This document shows, piece by piece, positions 1 through 6,680 of a stretch of DNA of 12,165 nucleotides. Source of the stretch: an uncultured bacterium (GTDB lineage: Bacteria > Patescibacteriota > Minisyncoccia > Phycocordibacterales > GWA1-40-21); the NCBI GenBank assembly GCA_903824735.1, contig CAIJXO010000072.1, positions 1 to 12,165 on the forward strand, written 5' to 3'. Positions within the stretch are counted from its first letter, which is position 1. Each line of letters starts with the position of its first letter. A model generated the notes under the pieces. The model did not search any database. It was given only the letters and a program-made list of their open reading frames with translations, and was not told the DNA's origin. The position numbers and the translations under genes are program-made.

Positions 1-2
1 CA

Positions 3-431
3 GCTAAAGGTACAAGGGACTATAGTCTAGACGGTAAGCATAAATTTTTTACTTACCTAAAGAAAGGCTTAGAATTTCATGTCAGGAAGAAAGAATTAAA
101 GACAATCTCAAGCAAAACAGCTACTGGTATCAAAGTAGAAGAAAAAGGAAATATGGATGTAGAGATAGTTATTGATGTTTTACATTATAAAAATAATTAC
201 AAGACAGCCATATTTTTTACTGGCGATTCAGATTTCCTACCATTAGTTAGGTATATTAGAAGACGCGATAAAAAAGTATTTATCTATTCATCAAAAAACA
301 ATGTCTCCACCGAGCTCCGAACTGGCGCAGATGGGTATGTCGACATCTTGAAAATCTCCGAAGATATTTGGGGCAAGGAATTGAGGCATAAAGAAATAGC
401 CCTCCGTGAGGAGGGCTACCCTAGGATGTAG
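3..431 (+). CDS. NYN-domain (LabA/DUF88-like) protein, 5'-truncated by the window edge
   Basis: The frame is open from the first bases of the window to the stop at 429-431, so the true start lies upstream; the ATG at 153 is internal. The visible part carries the second half of a NYN domain, a PIN-like fold of predicted metal-dependent ribonucleases. It shows the EKGNMDVEIVIDVL stretch (family pattern K-G-x-D followed by a hydrophobic helix), the strand TAIFFTGDSDF with the acidic GDSDF motif, then PLVRYIRRRDKKVFIYS and a late strand GADGYVDI. The GDSD aspartates and the aspartate of the K-G-x-D element are the expected metal ligands; the first catalytic aspartate would lie outside the window. 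The gene is AT-rich. Its last 12 codons contain a strong hairpin. Family assignment is confident; the substrate (RNA processing or decay) is inferred from the family only. Confidence 0.85.
   Translation, partial: AKGTRDYSLDGKHKFFTYLKKGLEFHVRKKELKTISSKTATGIKVEEKGNMDVEIVIDVLHYKNNYKTAIFFTGDSDFLPLVRYIRRRDKKVFIYSSKNNVSTELRTGADGYVDILKISEDIWGKELRHKEIALREEGYPRM
397..418 (+). other. Perfect 9-bp hairpin with GTGA tetraloop inside the 3' end of the NYN gene
   Basis: tagccctcc (397-405) pairs perfectly with ggagggcta (410-418) around the GNRA-class loop gtga. It lies within codons, 11 bases before the stop codon, and no T-run follows, so it is not a canonical intrinsic terminator. It may stabilise the mRNA 3' end or be a degenerate terminator. 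Confidence 0.6.
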
Positions 432-435
432 TACC

Positions 436-459
436 CTTTCGGTTCACCCGAACCAAAAG
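436..459 (+). terminator. Weak hairpin after the NYN gene, possible terminator or 3' end
   Basis: cttt-c-ggttc (436-445) pairs with gaacc-a-aaag (450-459) with one mismatch and an accc loop. No T-run follows, so termination activity is uncertain. It is the only structure between the NYN stop and the helicase promoter. Confidence 0.3.
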
Positions 460-484
460 ATAGGTAAAGTATATCAAGCCCAAA

Positions 485-514
485 GTTACAGTCAAGTCAA
501 AATTAAGTTATAAT
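485..514 (+). promoter_or_regulatory. Promoter of the helicase gene; predicted leaderless transcript
   Basis: A perfect TATAAT lies at 509-514, with a weak -35 candidate gttaca at 485-490 (18-bp spacer). Transcription would begin about 7 bases after the -10, at about 520-522, which is the ATG of the helicase gene (522). The bases before the ATG (acaccc) show no Shine-Dalgarno sequence, in agreement with a leaderless or near-leaderless message. Confidence 0.6.
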
Positions 515-521
515 AACACCC

Positions 522-1880
522 ATGACACAACTTGAGGCATTAGAAATTTTAAAACTCGGCCACAATGTTTTTTTGACTGGTCCAGCGGGGAGCGGTAAGA
601 CGCATCTTTTAAATAGTTATATTAAATATCTAAAGAATAACCACGTCGAGGTGGGAATTACTGCAAGCACAGGGATCGCTGCGACACATATGGGCGGGAC
701 GACGATTCATTCTTGGACGGGAATGGGCATTAAAGATAACCTGACCGAAATCGATCTTGAAGAATTGCGTGAGCGAAAATATTTACGCGATCGTTTTAAC
801 AAAACACAGGTTTTGGTCATCGACGAAGTTTCCATGCTTCATCATTATCGCCTCGACCTTGTCGATGAAATCTGTCGTCATATGAAAAAGAACGGGGCGC
901 CCTTCGGAGGTCTACAAGTAATTTTGTGCGGTGACTTTTTTCAGTTACCACCAATCTCGCGATTTGGTGAACCCGAAGCTCAGTTTGCTTACGGATCAAA
1001 AGTTTGGAAAGAAGCCAATTTCCGTATCTGTTATCTCGAAGAACAGCATCGTCAAACCGATAAAGCCTTTTTGAAAGTGTTAAATGAAATTCGGGGCAAT
1101 AAATTGTCACCTGATAGTTTGAAAAACTTAAAAAATCGGCAAAATAAAAAACCTAAGACAGAAACAGAAATAGAACCGACGCTTTTGCATACACACAATG
1201 TCGATGTCGATGAAATCAATGCACGTGAGCTAGCCCGTCTGACCGGTCAGGGACGAGAATACGAAATGGAAAGCAAAGGCAAGAAAGCCCTCGTTGATTC
1301 CTTGAAAAAAAGCTGTCTCGCACCGGAGACTTTGAAACTGAAAGTCGGGGCGAAAGTAATGTTTGTCAAAAATAATTTTGATGAAGGCTATGTGAACGGA
1401 ACACTCGGAAAAGTTGTCGGTTTTGACAGCGAGGGGCCGATTGTTAGAACTTTTTCCGGTAAAAATATTCATGTGCAACCGGCCAATTGGATGATTGAGG
1501 AAGAGGGAAAGGCGAAGGCGACGATCGGTCAGTATCCGCTGCGCCTCGCTTGGGCGATTACGGTGCATAAAAGCCAGGGGATGAGTTTGGATGCCATCGA
1601 AGTGGATTTATCAAAGTCTTTTGAGCGCGGCATGGGTTATGTCGCCCTTTCCCGCGTGCGCACACTTGATGGACTTTGTCTTTTAGGGTTAAATGATATG
1701 GCAGTCCTAGTTCGTCCCGAGGTCTTATCTTTTGACGAAGAACTGAAAAAGATTTCTAATCGTCATTTGGCAGAGCTAGAGACAATGACGGCAAAAGAGC
1801 GTAAAGAAAGACAAGCTGATTTTTTACACTCGATTTCACTTGGTCACAAATCTAAGATAAATGAAAGCGATTACATCTAA
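522..1880 (+). CDS. PIF1-family superfamily 1B DNA helicase
   Basis: This 452-residue protein carries the PIF1/RecD-type helicase motifs in order: Walker A GPAGSGKT (20-27), motif Ia TASTGIAATHMGGTTIHSWTG (about 48-67), Walker B VLVIDE (97-102), motif III GDFFQLPP (137-144), EQHRQ (174-178), the late motif TVHKSQGMSLD (347-357) and motif VI YVALSRVR (373-380). These fit an ATP-driven 5'-3' helicase acting on DNA structures or replication and repair intermediates. The length matches a minimal PIF1 core; the Lys/Glu-rich tail after about 400 is short and has no recognisable accessory domain. The start at 522 follows a TATAAT so closely that the mRNA is probably leaderless. The 3' end overlaps the next gene by 20 bases. 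Function is confident at family level; no specific pathway can be read from the neighbours. Confidence 0.95.
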   Translation: MTQLEALEILKLGHNVFLTGPAGSGKTHLLNSYIKYLKNNHVEVGITASTGIAATHMGGTTIHSWTGMGIKDNLTEIDLEELRERKYLRDRFNKTQVLVIDEVSMLHHYRLDLVDEICRHMKKNGAPFGGLQVILCGDFFQLPPISRFGEPEAQFAYGSKVWKEANFRICYLEEQHRQTDKAFLKVLNEIRGNKLSPDSLKNLKNRQNKKPKTETEIEPTLLHTHNVDVDEINARELARLTGQGREYEMESKGKKALVDSLKKSCLAPETLKLKVGAKVMFVKNNFDEGYVNGTLGKVVGFDSEGPIVRTFSGKNIHVQPANWMIEEEGKAKATIGQYPLRLAWAITVHKSQGMSLDAIEVDLSKSFERGMGYVALSRVRTLDGLCLLGLNDMAVLVRPEVLSFDEELKKISNRHLAELETMTAKERKERQADFLHSISLGHKSKINESDYI

Positions 1881-2967
1881 ATTTACGGATTTCTATATTC
1901 GGTTCGAAAAATATATCTCGGCGGTGGGTTTGATCTATGGATTCATTTTTACGACTCTAACTTTGACGCGTATTGACCGCCCGCTTGAAATCTTTTGGAT
2001 CGTGGTGCATCTGTTGCTTGCCGCAAGCGGTATCCTCGTCGTCACCGCTTATGAGAATCGCGCTAAATCACGGAACCTACCAGAGGAAAGACAGCACAAG
2101 TTTAAATTCTACTTGACCCTAGTGATTCAGTTTGCTTTCGGCGGTCTATTTTCGACTTTCTTCGTCTTTTACATGCGTAGTTCCTCGTTCACCGAAAGTT
2201 GGTTTTTCTTACTGATTCTAATTATTCTACTCGTGGGTAATGAGCTTTGGAAAAAACATTATCTGCGTTTAGCTTTTCAAGTCACGGTTCTCTTTTTGTC
2301 TATTTATTTGTTTTTGATCTTCTTTCTGCCGGTAATTTTTCATCGACTGGGCGATGACCTCTTTATCAGGAGCGGTATCTTGAGCCTAGTTTTAGTTGCT
2401 TTTTTCACTAGGCTCCTTCGTCGTTTGGCATCAGAAAAATTTAAAAATAGTCACCACGCCCTAAGGACTAGCGTCCTCTCTGTCTTTGTTTTGATGAACG
2501 TCTTGTATTTTACGAATGTAATTCCTCCAATTCCTTTATCACTTAAAAATGTCGGTGCATATCATTATATTAAAAAGACGACTGATGGTAATTATGAAGC
2601 GCAAGTGGAGCCGACTTCATGGAGAGATTATTTTACTCGTTATCCGACCTTACACTATGAACTTGGTGAGACGATTTACGCTTTCAGTGCCGTCTTCTCG
2701 CCCGTTAAATTTTCGACGGAGATTATTCACCAGTGGCAATATTTTGATGAAGACAAGCAAGACTGGGTGGATTCGAGCCGTATTACTTTGCCCATTATCG
2801 GTGGGCGTGATGGTGGCTTTCGTACTTATTCCACTAAATACGGTGCCAAGACTGGTCTCTGGCGCGTGAAGGTTATGACCACGACGGGACAAGTGATTGG
2901 TCGGATTAATTTTAAGCTCGAACGCGCTCGTCCTGATTCAGTGATTCTAAATAGGGTGACGTTGTAG
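1861..2967 (+). CDS. Multi-spanning membrane protein with C-terminal DUF2914 domain
   Basis: This 368-residue protein has about seven hydrophobic segments (roughly 17-36, 44-63, 84-105, 113-129, 138-160, 169-185, 204-222), followed by a soluble domain from about 225. Residues about 288-353 match the DUF2914 pattern: QWQYFDED, a central GGRDGGFRTYSTK, then TGLWRVKVMTTTGQVIGRINFKL. The function of DUF2914 is not established; in this architecture it would be a folded domain displayed on one face of the membrane. The ATG at 1861 lies inside the end of the helicase gene (20-base overlap) and lacks a Shine-Dalgarno sequence, so translation is probably coupled to that gene. There is no terminator after the stop; the next promoter begins three bases later. 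Domain call fairly sure, role unknown. Confidence 0.85.
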   Translation: MKAITSKFTDFYIRFEKYISAVGLIYGFIFTTLTLTRIDRPLEIFWIVVHLLLAASGILVVTAYENRAKSRNLPEERQHKFKFYLTLVIQFAFGGLFSTFFVFYMRSSSFTESWFFLLILIILLVGNELWKKHYLRLAFQVTVLFLSIYLFLIFFLPVIFHRLGDDLFIRSGILSLVLVAFFTRLLRRLASEKFKNSHHALRTSVLSVFVLMNVLYFTNVIPPIPLSLKNVGAYHYIKKTTDGNYEAQVEPTSWRDYFTRYPTLHYELGETIYAFSAVFSPVKFSTEIIHQWQYFDEDKQDWVDSSRITLPIIGGRDGGFRTYSTKYGAKTGLWRVKVMTTTGQVIGRINFKLERARPDSVILNRVTL

Positions 2968-2970
2968 GGA

Positions 2971-3000
2971 TTGACTTAGCTGGTTCTTTGGTACTATAAT
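2971..3000 (+). promoter_or_regulatory. Sigma-70 type promoter of the 3.0-3.18 kb mini-unit
   Basis: TTGACT (2971-2976) and TATAAT (2995-3000) are 18 bases apart, 11 of 12 consensus positions. The predicted start is near 3007. The -35 lies just three bases past the stop of the preceding gene. Confidence 0.8.
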
Positions 3001-3021
3001 TTAGTCTTGGGATTCACAGGA

Positions 3022-3046
3022 ACCGCTGGTCAGGATAAGCCAGCGA
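3022..3046 (+). other. Leader hairpin of the mini-unit
   Basis: cgctgg (3024-3029) pairs with ccagcg (3040-3045), leaving a 10-base loop, shortly before the Shine-Dalgarno sequence of the small reading frame. It resembles the hairpin in the leader at 6521-6547 in placement, not in sequence. Confidence 0.45.
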
Positions 3047-3069
3047 TGAGTACAAAGGAGAGCAACCGT

Positions 3070-3120
3070 ATGATCAGTACGTTTTGCAGTCAGAAGCAGG
3101 GCCATCGCGAAGAAATGTAG
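3070..3120 (+). CDS. Candidate 16-residue microprotein or leader peptide (MISTFCSQKQGHREEM)
   Basis: The ATG at 3070 is preceded by aaaggag (3054-3060) at a 9-base spacing, and the frame closes at TAG 3118-3120, 20 bases before a strong terminator. An in-frame ATG at 3046 would give 24 residues but has a poor ribosome site. The whole unit (promoter 2971-3000, terminator to 3180) produces an RNA of about 170 bases with no other sizeable frame. The peptide is polar, without a membrane segment, and I do not recognise it. The alternative is that the RNA itself is the product and the frame is chance; I saw no SRP RNA, 6S RNA, tmRNA or tRNA signature in it. The promoter-SD-terminator layout matches the short-gene units at 6-8 kb. 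Confidence 0.45.
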   Translation: MISTFCSQKQGHREEM

Positions 3121-3139
3121 GGCCTTTTAGCCTCTAGGG

Positions 3140-3180
3140 CGGTCGGGTTCCTCACGGGGCCCGACCGTTTTTTCTTTCTT
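3140..3180 (+). terminator. Strong intrinsic terminator of the mini-unit
   Basis: cggtcggg (3140-3147) pairs with cccgaccg (3160-3167); the inner bases ttcc/gggg extend the stem through G-U and G-C pairs to a tcac loop. It is followed by TTTTTTCTTTCTT (3168-3180). It would also end read-through from the helicase/DUF2914 unit. Confidence 0.9.
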
Positions 3181-3222
3181 GAACCAAGTGGAACCTCGGG
3201 TCACTTATACACAGATCGAAAA

Positions 3223-3252
3223 TTGACGACAGCATCTATTTTTGTGTAGGAT
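3223..3252 (+). promoter_or_regulatory. Possible promoter of the LCAT-like gene
   Basis: TTGACG (3223-3228) and TAGGAT (3247-3252) are 18 bases apart. This would start transcription at about 3259, on the GTG codon itself. The same TAGGA could instead serve as a short Shine-Dalgarno element (AGGA, 7 bases before GTG), in which case the promoter is further upstream. The sequence alone does not decide. Confidence 0.4.
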
Positions 3253-3258
3253 GCCGGC

Positions 3259-5739
3259 GTGAAAAAATTATTACAATATTTTGCTCGCACTTTTTTACTA
3301 ATTATTTTATTAATTGTTGCCCATGAAGCCGAGGCAATGATGCTTGCCCCAGTCTTCGATTTGACTGTGATTGTAAACACCATTGAGGGGGAGGCTAAAC
3401 TAGATTTTAAACTACGTTCTCAGGATCCGAATAACATAGTCGCCGATGACGTGCAGTCATTTTCAATTCAGACAGTCGACCAGACTGGAGCTTATCAAGC
3501 CGAAGTTGTCGTCAGCGATGGCGGTGAGATTTATCTAGTGCAAAAGGCGATGGCGGATTGGAAAATACTCGAAGTATATTGCACTAGTCTTGATCCGGTA
3601 GTTACCTCGAGCTTGTATAGTGATTCATTTGGTCATGGTGTTAAAATTGCGGCCAAGCTCTATAGTTCAATGACATGCACTTTTACCGCCGCCAAAATTA
3701 CTCCAAAGAAAAATCCAATTATTTTAATTCCTGGAATTTTATCGAGTCACTTGAGTCGCAATGACGATGAAAAGTCTGAGCTCTGGCCGAATATTAAGAA
3801 AGCCCTTTTTGGTCTACCGGGCGACAAATATCTGGATGAATTAGCCCTGAATCAGATTGGTCAGCCAAATTTATCTTACCCGGTTGTTTTGCCAACTGAT
3901 ATTTTCCGAAAAATAAATGATCATGATTTTTTCGATGGTCTAATCCAAAAATTAAAGACTGAAGGCTATGAAGAAGGTGAAGATTTATTCGTCTTTCCGT
4001 ACGACTGGCGACTCGATATTCGACAGACCGTTGATGGTCTATATTCACCCGTTCTGACGTCACTTAAAGATAAGATAGGTCAGATTTTGACTCAGACGGG
4101 GAGTGAGAAAGTGGATATTATTGCTCATAGCATGGGTGGATTATTAGCGAAGTATTATATCGGGCACTATGGTCAGGATAAAGTCGACAAATTTATTGAT
4201 ATTGCCACACCGCATCTTGGTGCCCCAAGTGCTTTCAAGACTCTGATGTGGGGGGATGATATGGGAATAAAGTTTGGTTTTCTGGGCCTTAATACAGATG
4301 AGGTCAAGAAGATTGTCCAAAACATGCCATCAGCCTATCAGCTTTTGCCAAGTGAAAATTATTTTTCCTCAAGCTCACCTGAATATAAATATTATGTTTA
4401 TAATGAGAAGCGCTTATCTTATGATGAAACACTAGACCTACTCAAGTCCTCTGGTCGGAATGATTATGTTTTGGACAGAGCATCCAACATTCACAATGAT
4501 CTTGATCTAATGAACCCTGTAGACTTCGGTGTAAAAGCTTATAACATAGTCGGCTGTGGAGTACCAACAATTGCTAAATTTTTTAACTTAGGACAGGAAA
4601 ATTATGATGTATCATACACGAGTGGTGATGGCACTGTGCCAGAGAAAAGCTCAAGGAACTTCCCAGCAATAGAGGAATATCAAGTGACGAATACCAATCA
4701 CTCGTCTCTACCAAGTCGAGAGGGTGTCAGCAGTCTAGTTTCCAAAATCCTAGCTAATAATGTCGAAGATTATACCTGGACTGATTTTGAGTATGTTTCC
4801 ACTAGTACACCAGTCTGCAATTTACCTGACGGGGAGATTATGAGTTTTCACGGACCAGTAAGGCTTGATCATTATGAGTATGGTGCGGAAATGATGTATG
4901 ACTATATAGACAACAATACTTTCATTTTTTTGCCCCTGGTTTCCGAAGAAAAAATAAAACTAGTCGCGACTAAGTCGGGCCGAGCGAATGCTCACATTAA
5001 AAAATTCAGGGACAGTCAGGTAATTTCGACTGCGTATTTTTCTGATATCACACTTAAAGATGCTAGTAGTACTATCGAGATAAATCTTGATGCTGAGGAA
5101 CCGAGGATTAATGATCTATTGCCGAGTGTGACAGTTGCCGGGGACTCACTTCGTGATCTCGACCCTCCGGTCACAAGCGTCAGTATCGCCTCGGGAGCGA
5201 CAAGTACCACGGTGCAATTTGTCACCCAAAATGACGATGTGCTAAAAACTAAATACTCTGTCAATAATGAAGAATATATTACTGGTACATCTACGATTAT
5301 TACTAATCTCGGGACGACCACAATTCACTATCATTCAGTCGACAATTCGGGCAACGTTGAAGATATTCGAGAAGTAGATATTTATCTCGATCCACCACCC
5401 ACTACTTCTACTTCCACAACCAACTCTTCCCATCGAAGGAAGGAGTCACGTTCTCTGGCTCCATCAAAAGAAGTGAGTCAGAAGGTGGAACCGATAGTAG
5501 TCCAAAATGTCATAGAAGTTATCAGATCTGCTAGTACATCAAAACAGGAAAGTTATGTAGAAAAAGAAACGGCGGAAGAAAATTTTGCTGAATTGACTGA
5601 GATTGAGTCGCTGAACTTTGCAGCCGTAGTAGAATCTGGGCTGGAAGGTAAAAAGTTCCACTGGTGGATTATAGTTTTGGTCGTTCTCGTAATTTTGGCT
5701 TTAACTTTTAGCAAAAAAATAATGAAAAGAGTAAAATAA
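3259..5739 (+). CDS. Secreted, membrane-anchored LCAT-like acyltransferase/lipase (alpha/beta hydrolase)
   Basis: This 826-residue protein starts at GTG; an in-frame stop at 3247 rules out a longer form. Residues 1-26 are a signal peptide (KK, hydrophobic 8-20, AEA near the cleavage site). A beta-rich N-terminal part is followed by an alpha/beta hydrolase of the lecithin:cholesterol acyltransferase type: oxyanion strand IILIPGIL (154-161), PYDWRLD (248-253), nucleophile elbow AHSMGG with Ser291, TPHLGAP (317-323), SGDGTVP with Asp457 and TNHSSLP with His481. These three form a complete catalytic triad. Later regions are beta-rich; residues about 655-710 (YSVNNEEYITGT...VDNSGNVED) resemble Ig/OmpL47-like repeats. 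A Pro/Ser/Thr linker follows (712-725), then a C-terminal membrane helix (about 802-817) with a basic tail, so the enzyme faces outward on a tether. It probably cleaves or transfers fatty acyl groups of lipids; the substrate is unknown. Confidence 0.88.
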   Translation: MKKLLQYFARTFLLIILLIVAHEAEAMMLAPVFDLTVIVNTIEGEAKLDFKLRSQDPNNIVADDVQSFSIQTVDQTGAYQAEVVVSDGGEIYLVQKAMADWKILEVYCTSLDPVVTSSLYSDSFGHGVKIAAKLYSSMTCTFTAAKITPKKNPIILIPGILSSHLSRNDDEKSELWPNIKKALFGLPGDKYLDELALNQIGQPNLSYPVVLPTDIFRKINDHDFFDGLIQKLKTEGYEEGEDLFVFPYDWRLDIRQTVDGLYSPVLTSLKDKIGQILTQTGSEKVDIIAHSMGGLLAKYYIGHYGQDKVDKFIDIATPHLGAPSAFKTLMWGDDMGIKFGFLGLNTDEVKKIVQNMPSAYQLLPSENYFSSSSPEYKYYVYNEKRLSYDETLDLLKSSGRNDYVLDRASNIHNDLDLMNPVDFGVKAYNIVGCGVPTIAKFFNLGQENYDVSYTSGDGTVPEKSSRNFPAIEEYQVTNTNHSSLPSREGVSSLVSKILANNVEDYTWTDFEYVSTSTPVCNLPDGEIMSFHGPVRLDHYEYGAEMMYDYIDNNTFIFLPLVSEEKIKLVATKSGRANAHIKKFRDSQVISTAYFSDITLKDASSTIEINLDAEEPRINDLLPSVTVAGDSLRDLDPPVTSVSIASGATSTTVQFVTQNDDVLKTKYSVNNEEYITGTSTIITNLGTTTIHYHSVDNSGNVEDIREVDIYLDPPPTTSTSTTNSSHRRKESRSLAPSKEVSQKVEPIVVQNVIEVIRSASTSKQESYVEKETAEENFAELTEIESLNFAAVVESGLEGKKFHWWIIVLVVLVILALTFSKKIMKRVK

Positions 5740-5743
5740 TACT

Positions 5744-6052
5744 ATGTTGAATAAAAAAAGTGTTGGTTATTGGGTGATCAGTATTTTGTTTGTTGTGTTT
5801 GTCGAAATATTATTTCGTCTGAGTGTAAGTTTTAATTTATATTACGTCAGTAGCATCCTCATTCTGCTTTTATTTGTTTCGCCAGTCGTCAGTAATATTT
5901 TTTCATACATAGGATTTAAGAAAAGCATAAGTCGAGAAAAGATACTAATGTTGTTCGTGGCTAGCCTCATTTTTGGTTACCTTTATATTTATTTACGCTC
6001 ATCTGACCTGACGAATGTAATCATAAATGTCCTTGATCTAAAGATGCTATAA
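5744..6052 (+). CDS. Small three-helix membrane protein of unknown function
   Basis: This 102-residue protein begins four bases after the LCAT-like stop codon and is probably cotranscribed with it. It has three hydrophobic segments (about 9-29, 33-57 and 66-84) and short charged loops (KKSISREK at 59-66). I do not recognise a family. No Shine-Dalgarno sequence precedes the ATG, as for the other AT-rich genes here. Its stop codon (6050-6052) lies inside the TATAAT of the next promoter and no terminator intervenes, so its transcript probably runs on to the terminator at 6439-6477. The tight link suggests a helper role for the lipase-like enzyme, but that is only contextual. Confidence 0.7.
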   Translation: MLNKKSVGYWVISILFVVFVEILFRLSVSFNLYYVSSILILLLFVSPVVSNIFSYIGFKKSISREKILMLFVASLIFGYLYIYLRSSDLTNVIINVLDLKML

Positions 6053-6053
6053 T
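6045..6053 (+). promoter_or_regulatory. Extended -10 promoter of the 6078 gene
   Basis: TGCTATAAT (6045-6053) is a perfect extended -10 (TGnTATAAT). No good -35 is present, which extended -10 promoters tolerate. Transcription would start near 6060, and the -10 overlaps the stop codon of the preceding gene. Confidence 0.65.
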
Positions 6054-6077
6054 GTAGACCGAAAGAAGGAGGTCTTT

Positions 6078-6440
6078 ATGGAGACAATGGCTAAAGTCGA
6101 AAGTTGGCTTAACCGCTATCTCGTGGCAGAAAAGCCCGATGAGGTGAAGGCCGTGATGGATGATCTAAAGATCCTACGGCTGAAGCCAGATGAACTTCAG
6201 GTGCTCTTGGAGATTTTCAAGGGCGACACCTTTGGTTCCTTTGATGAAGAGGTTTACTCTCATCTGTCGGCTCGGCGTCCACTGCGGCCGTTTGATAATT
6301 GGCAGAGTTGGGAGGACTTCTACCGAGATGAAGTGTGCTTCTATACTCTCGCTAAGTACTGGTCGGCCGTCTGTACTAAACACCGAAAACGGCAAGAAAA
6401 GGAGAGAGTGGAAAGGGCCAAGCGGGACAAGAAGAAGTAG
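6078..6440 (+). CDS. Short orphan protein with basic C-terminal tail (120 aa)
   Basis: I do not recognise this family. The ATG is preceded by AAGGAGG (6066-6072) at a 5-base spacing, a near-perfect ribosome site; a second in-frame ATG at 6087 is too far from it. The protein is hydrophilic and probably mostly helical: an N-terminal helix (VESWLNRYL), DELQVLLEIF (38-47), an aromatic middle (FDNWQSWEDFYRDEVCFYTLAKYW, about 72-95) and a strongly basic tail from about 100 to the end, rich in Lys and Arg, that could bind nucleic acid or the ribosome. It has no signal peptide or membrane helix. The unit is monocistronic between the promoter at 6045 and the terminator at 6439-6477. Its base composition is more GC-rich than that of the upstream genes. 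Coding status is well supported; function unknown. Confidence 0.7.
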   Translation: METMAKVESWLNRYLVAEKPDEVKAVMDDLKILRLKPDELQVLLEIFKGDTFGSFDEEVYSHLSARRPLRPFDNWQSWEDFYRDEVCFYTLAKYWSAVCTKHRKRQEKERVERAKRDKKK

Positions 6441-6477
6441 GGCAGCATGTACCGAATGGTTGGGCATGCTGCTCTTT
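6439..6477 (+). terminator. Intrinsic terminator of the 6078 gene
   Basis: agggcagcatg (6439-6449) pairs with catgctgctct (6465-6475), 11 pairs with one G-U, followed by a short T-run. The T-run is shared with the -35 of the next promoter. Confidence 0.75.
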
Positions 6478-6502
6478 ACTTTGCATATTTTTTATGTATA
6501 AT
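6475..6502 (+). promoter_or_regulatory. Promoter of the 6564/6681 two-gene unit
   Basis: TTTACT (6475-6480) and TATAAT (6497-6502) are 16 bases apart. The -35 abuts the terminator stem of the previous unit, so no spare DNA separates the two units. Confidence 0.7.
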
Positions 6503-6520
6503 AATTTAAGAACAGAAACC

Positions 6521-6547
6521 GGCCACAGCTTGCAAAAGCTGATCGCC
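6521..6547 (+). other. Leader hairpin before the 6564 microprotein gene
   Basis: cagctt (6526-6531) pairs with aagctg (6536-6541) around the loop gcaa (a GNRA tetraloop), with an outer ggc/gcc clamp (6521-6523 and 6545-6547). It leaves the ribosome site GGAGG (6554-6558) free. Confidence 0.6.
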
Positions 6548-6563
6548 AGACACGGAGGAACAC

Positions 6564-6680
6564 ATGAGAAGACCATCGAAGGAATCCAGGTCGAAGTATA
6601 CCTGGTTTGACTGCATTTTTGCCCTAGTGGCAACAGTCATTGTCCTGCTCAGTGCGTACAAATTAATCCGCGGAGGGTAG
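6564..6680 (+). CDS. 38-residue single-pass membrane microprotein
   Basis: The ATG at 6564 follows cggagga (6553-6559) at a good spacing, and the frame ends at TAG 6678-6680, directly adjacent to the ATG of the next gene. The peptide has a basic N-terminus (MRRPSKESRSK), one hydrophobic helix from about 14 to 32 (WFDCIFALVATVIVLLSAY) and a short basic end (KLIRGG), so it probably inserts as a single-span protein with the N-terminus inside. I do not know a family for it. Support comes from the ribosome site, the sharp membrane-helix pattern, and stop-start coupling with the 6681 gene, which suggests the two products act together. Confidence 0.65.
   Translation: MRRPSKESRSKYTWFDCIFALVATVIVLLSAYKLIRGG

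Noticed and set aside
3007..3175. Mini-unit transcript as SRP RNA, 6S RNA or tmRNA
   Set aside because: The words ggtcagg and gaagcag recall SRP RNA, but the conserved GGAAGGAAGCAGCC-type internal loop is absent; there is no tRNA-like end or long rod with a central bubble.
3251..3262. ATG at 3251 as the start of the LCAT-like gene
   Set aside because: It is out of frame and reaches TGA after three codons. The GTG at 3259 leads directly into a proper signal peptide.
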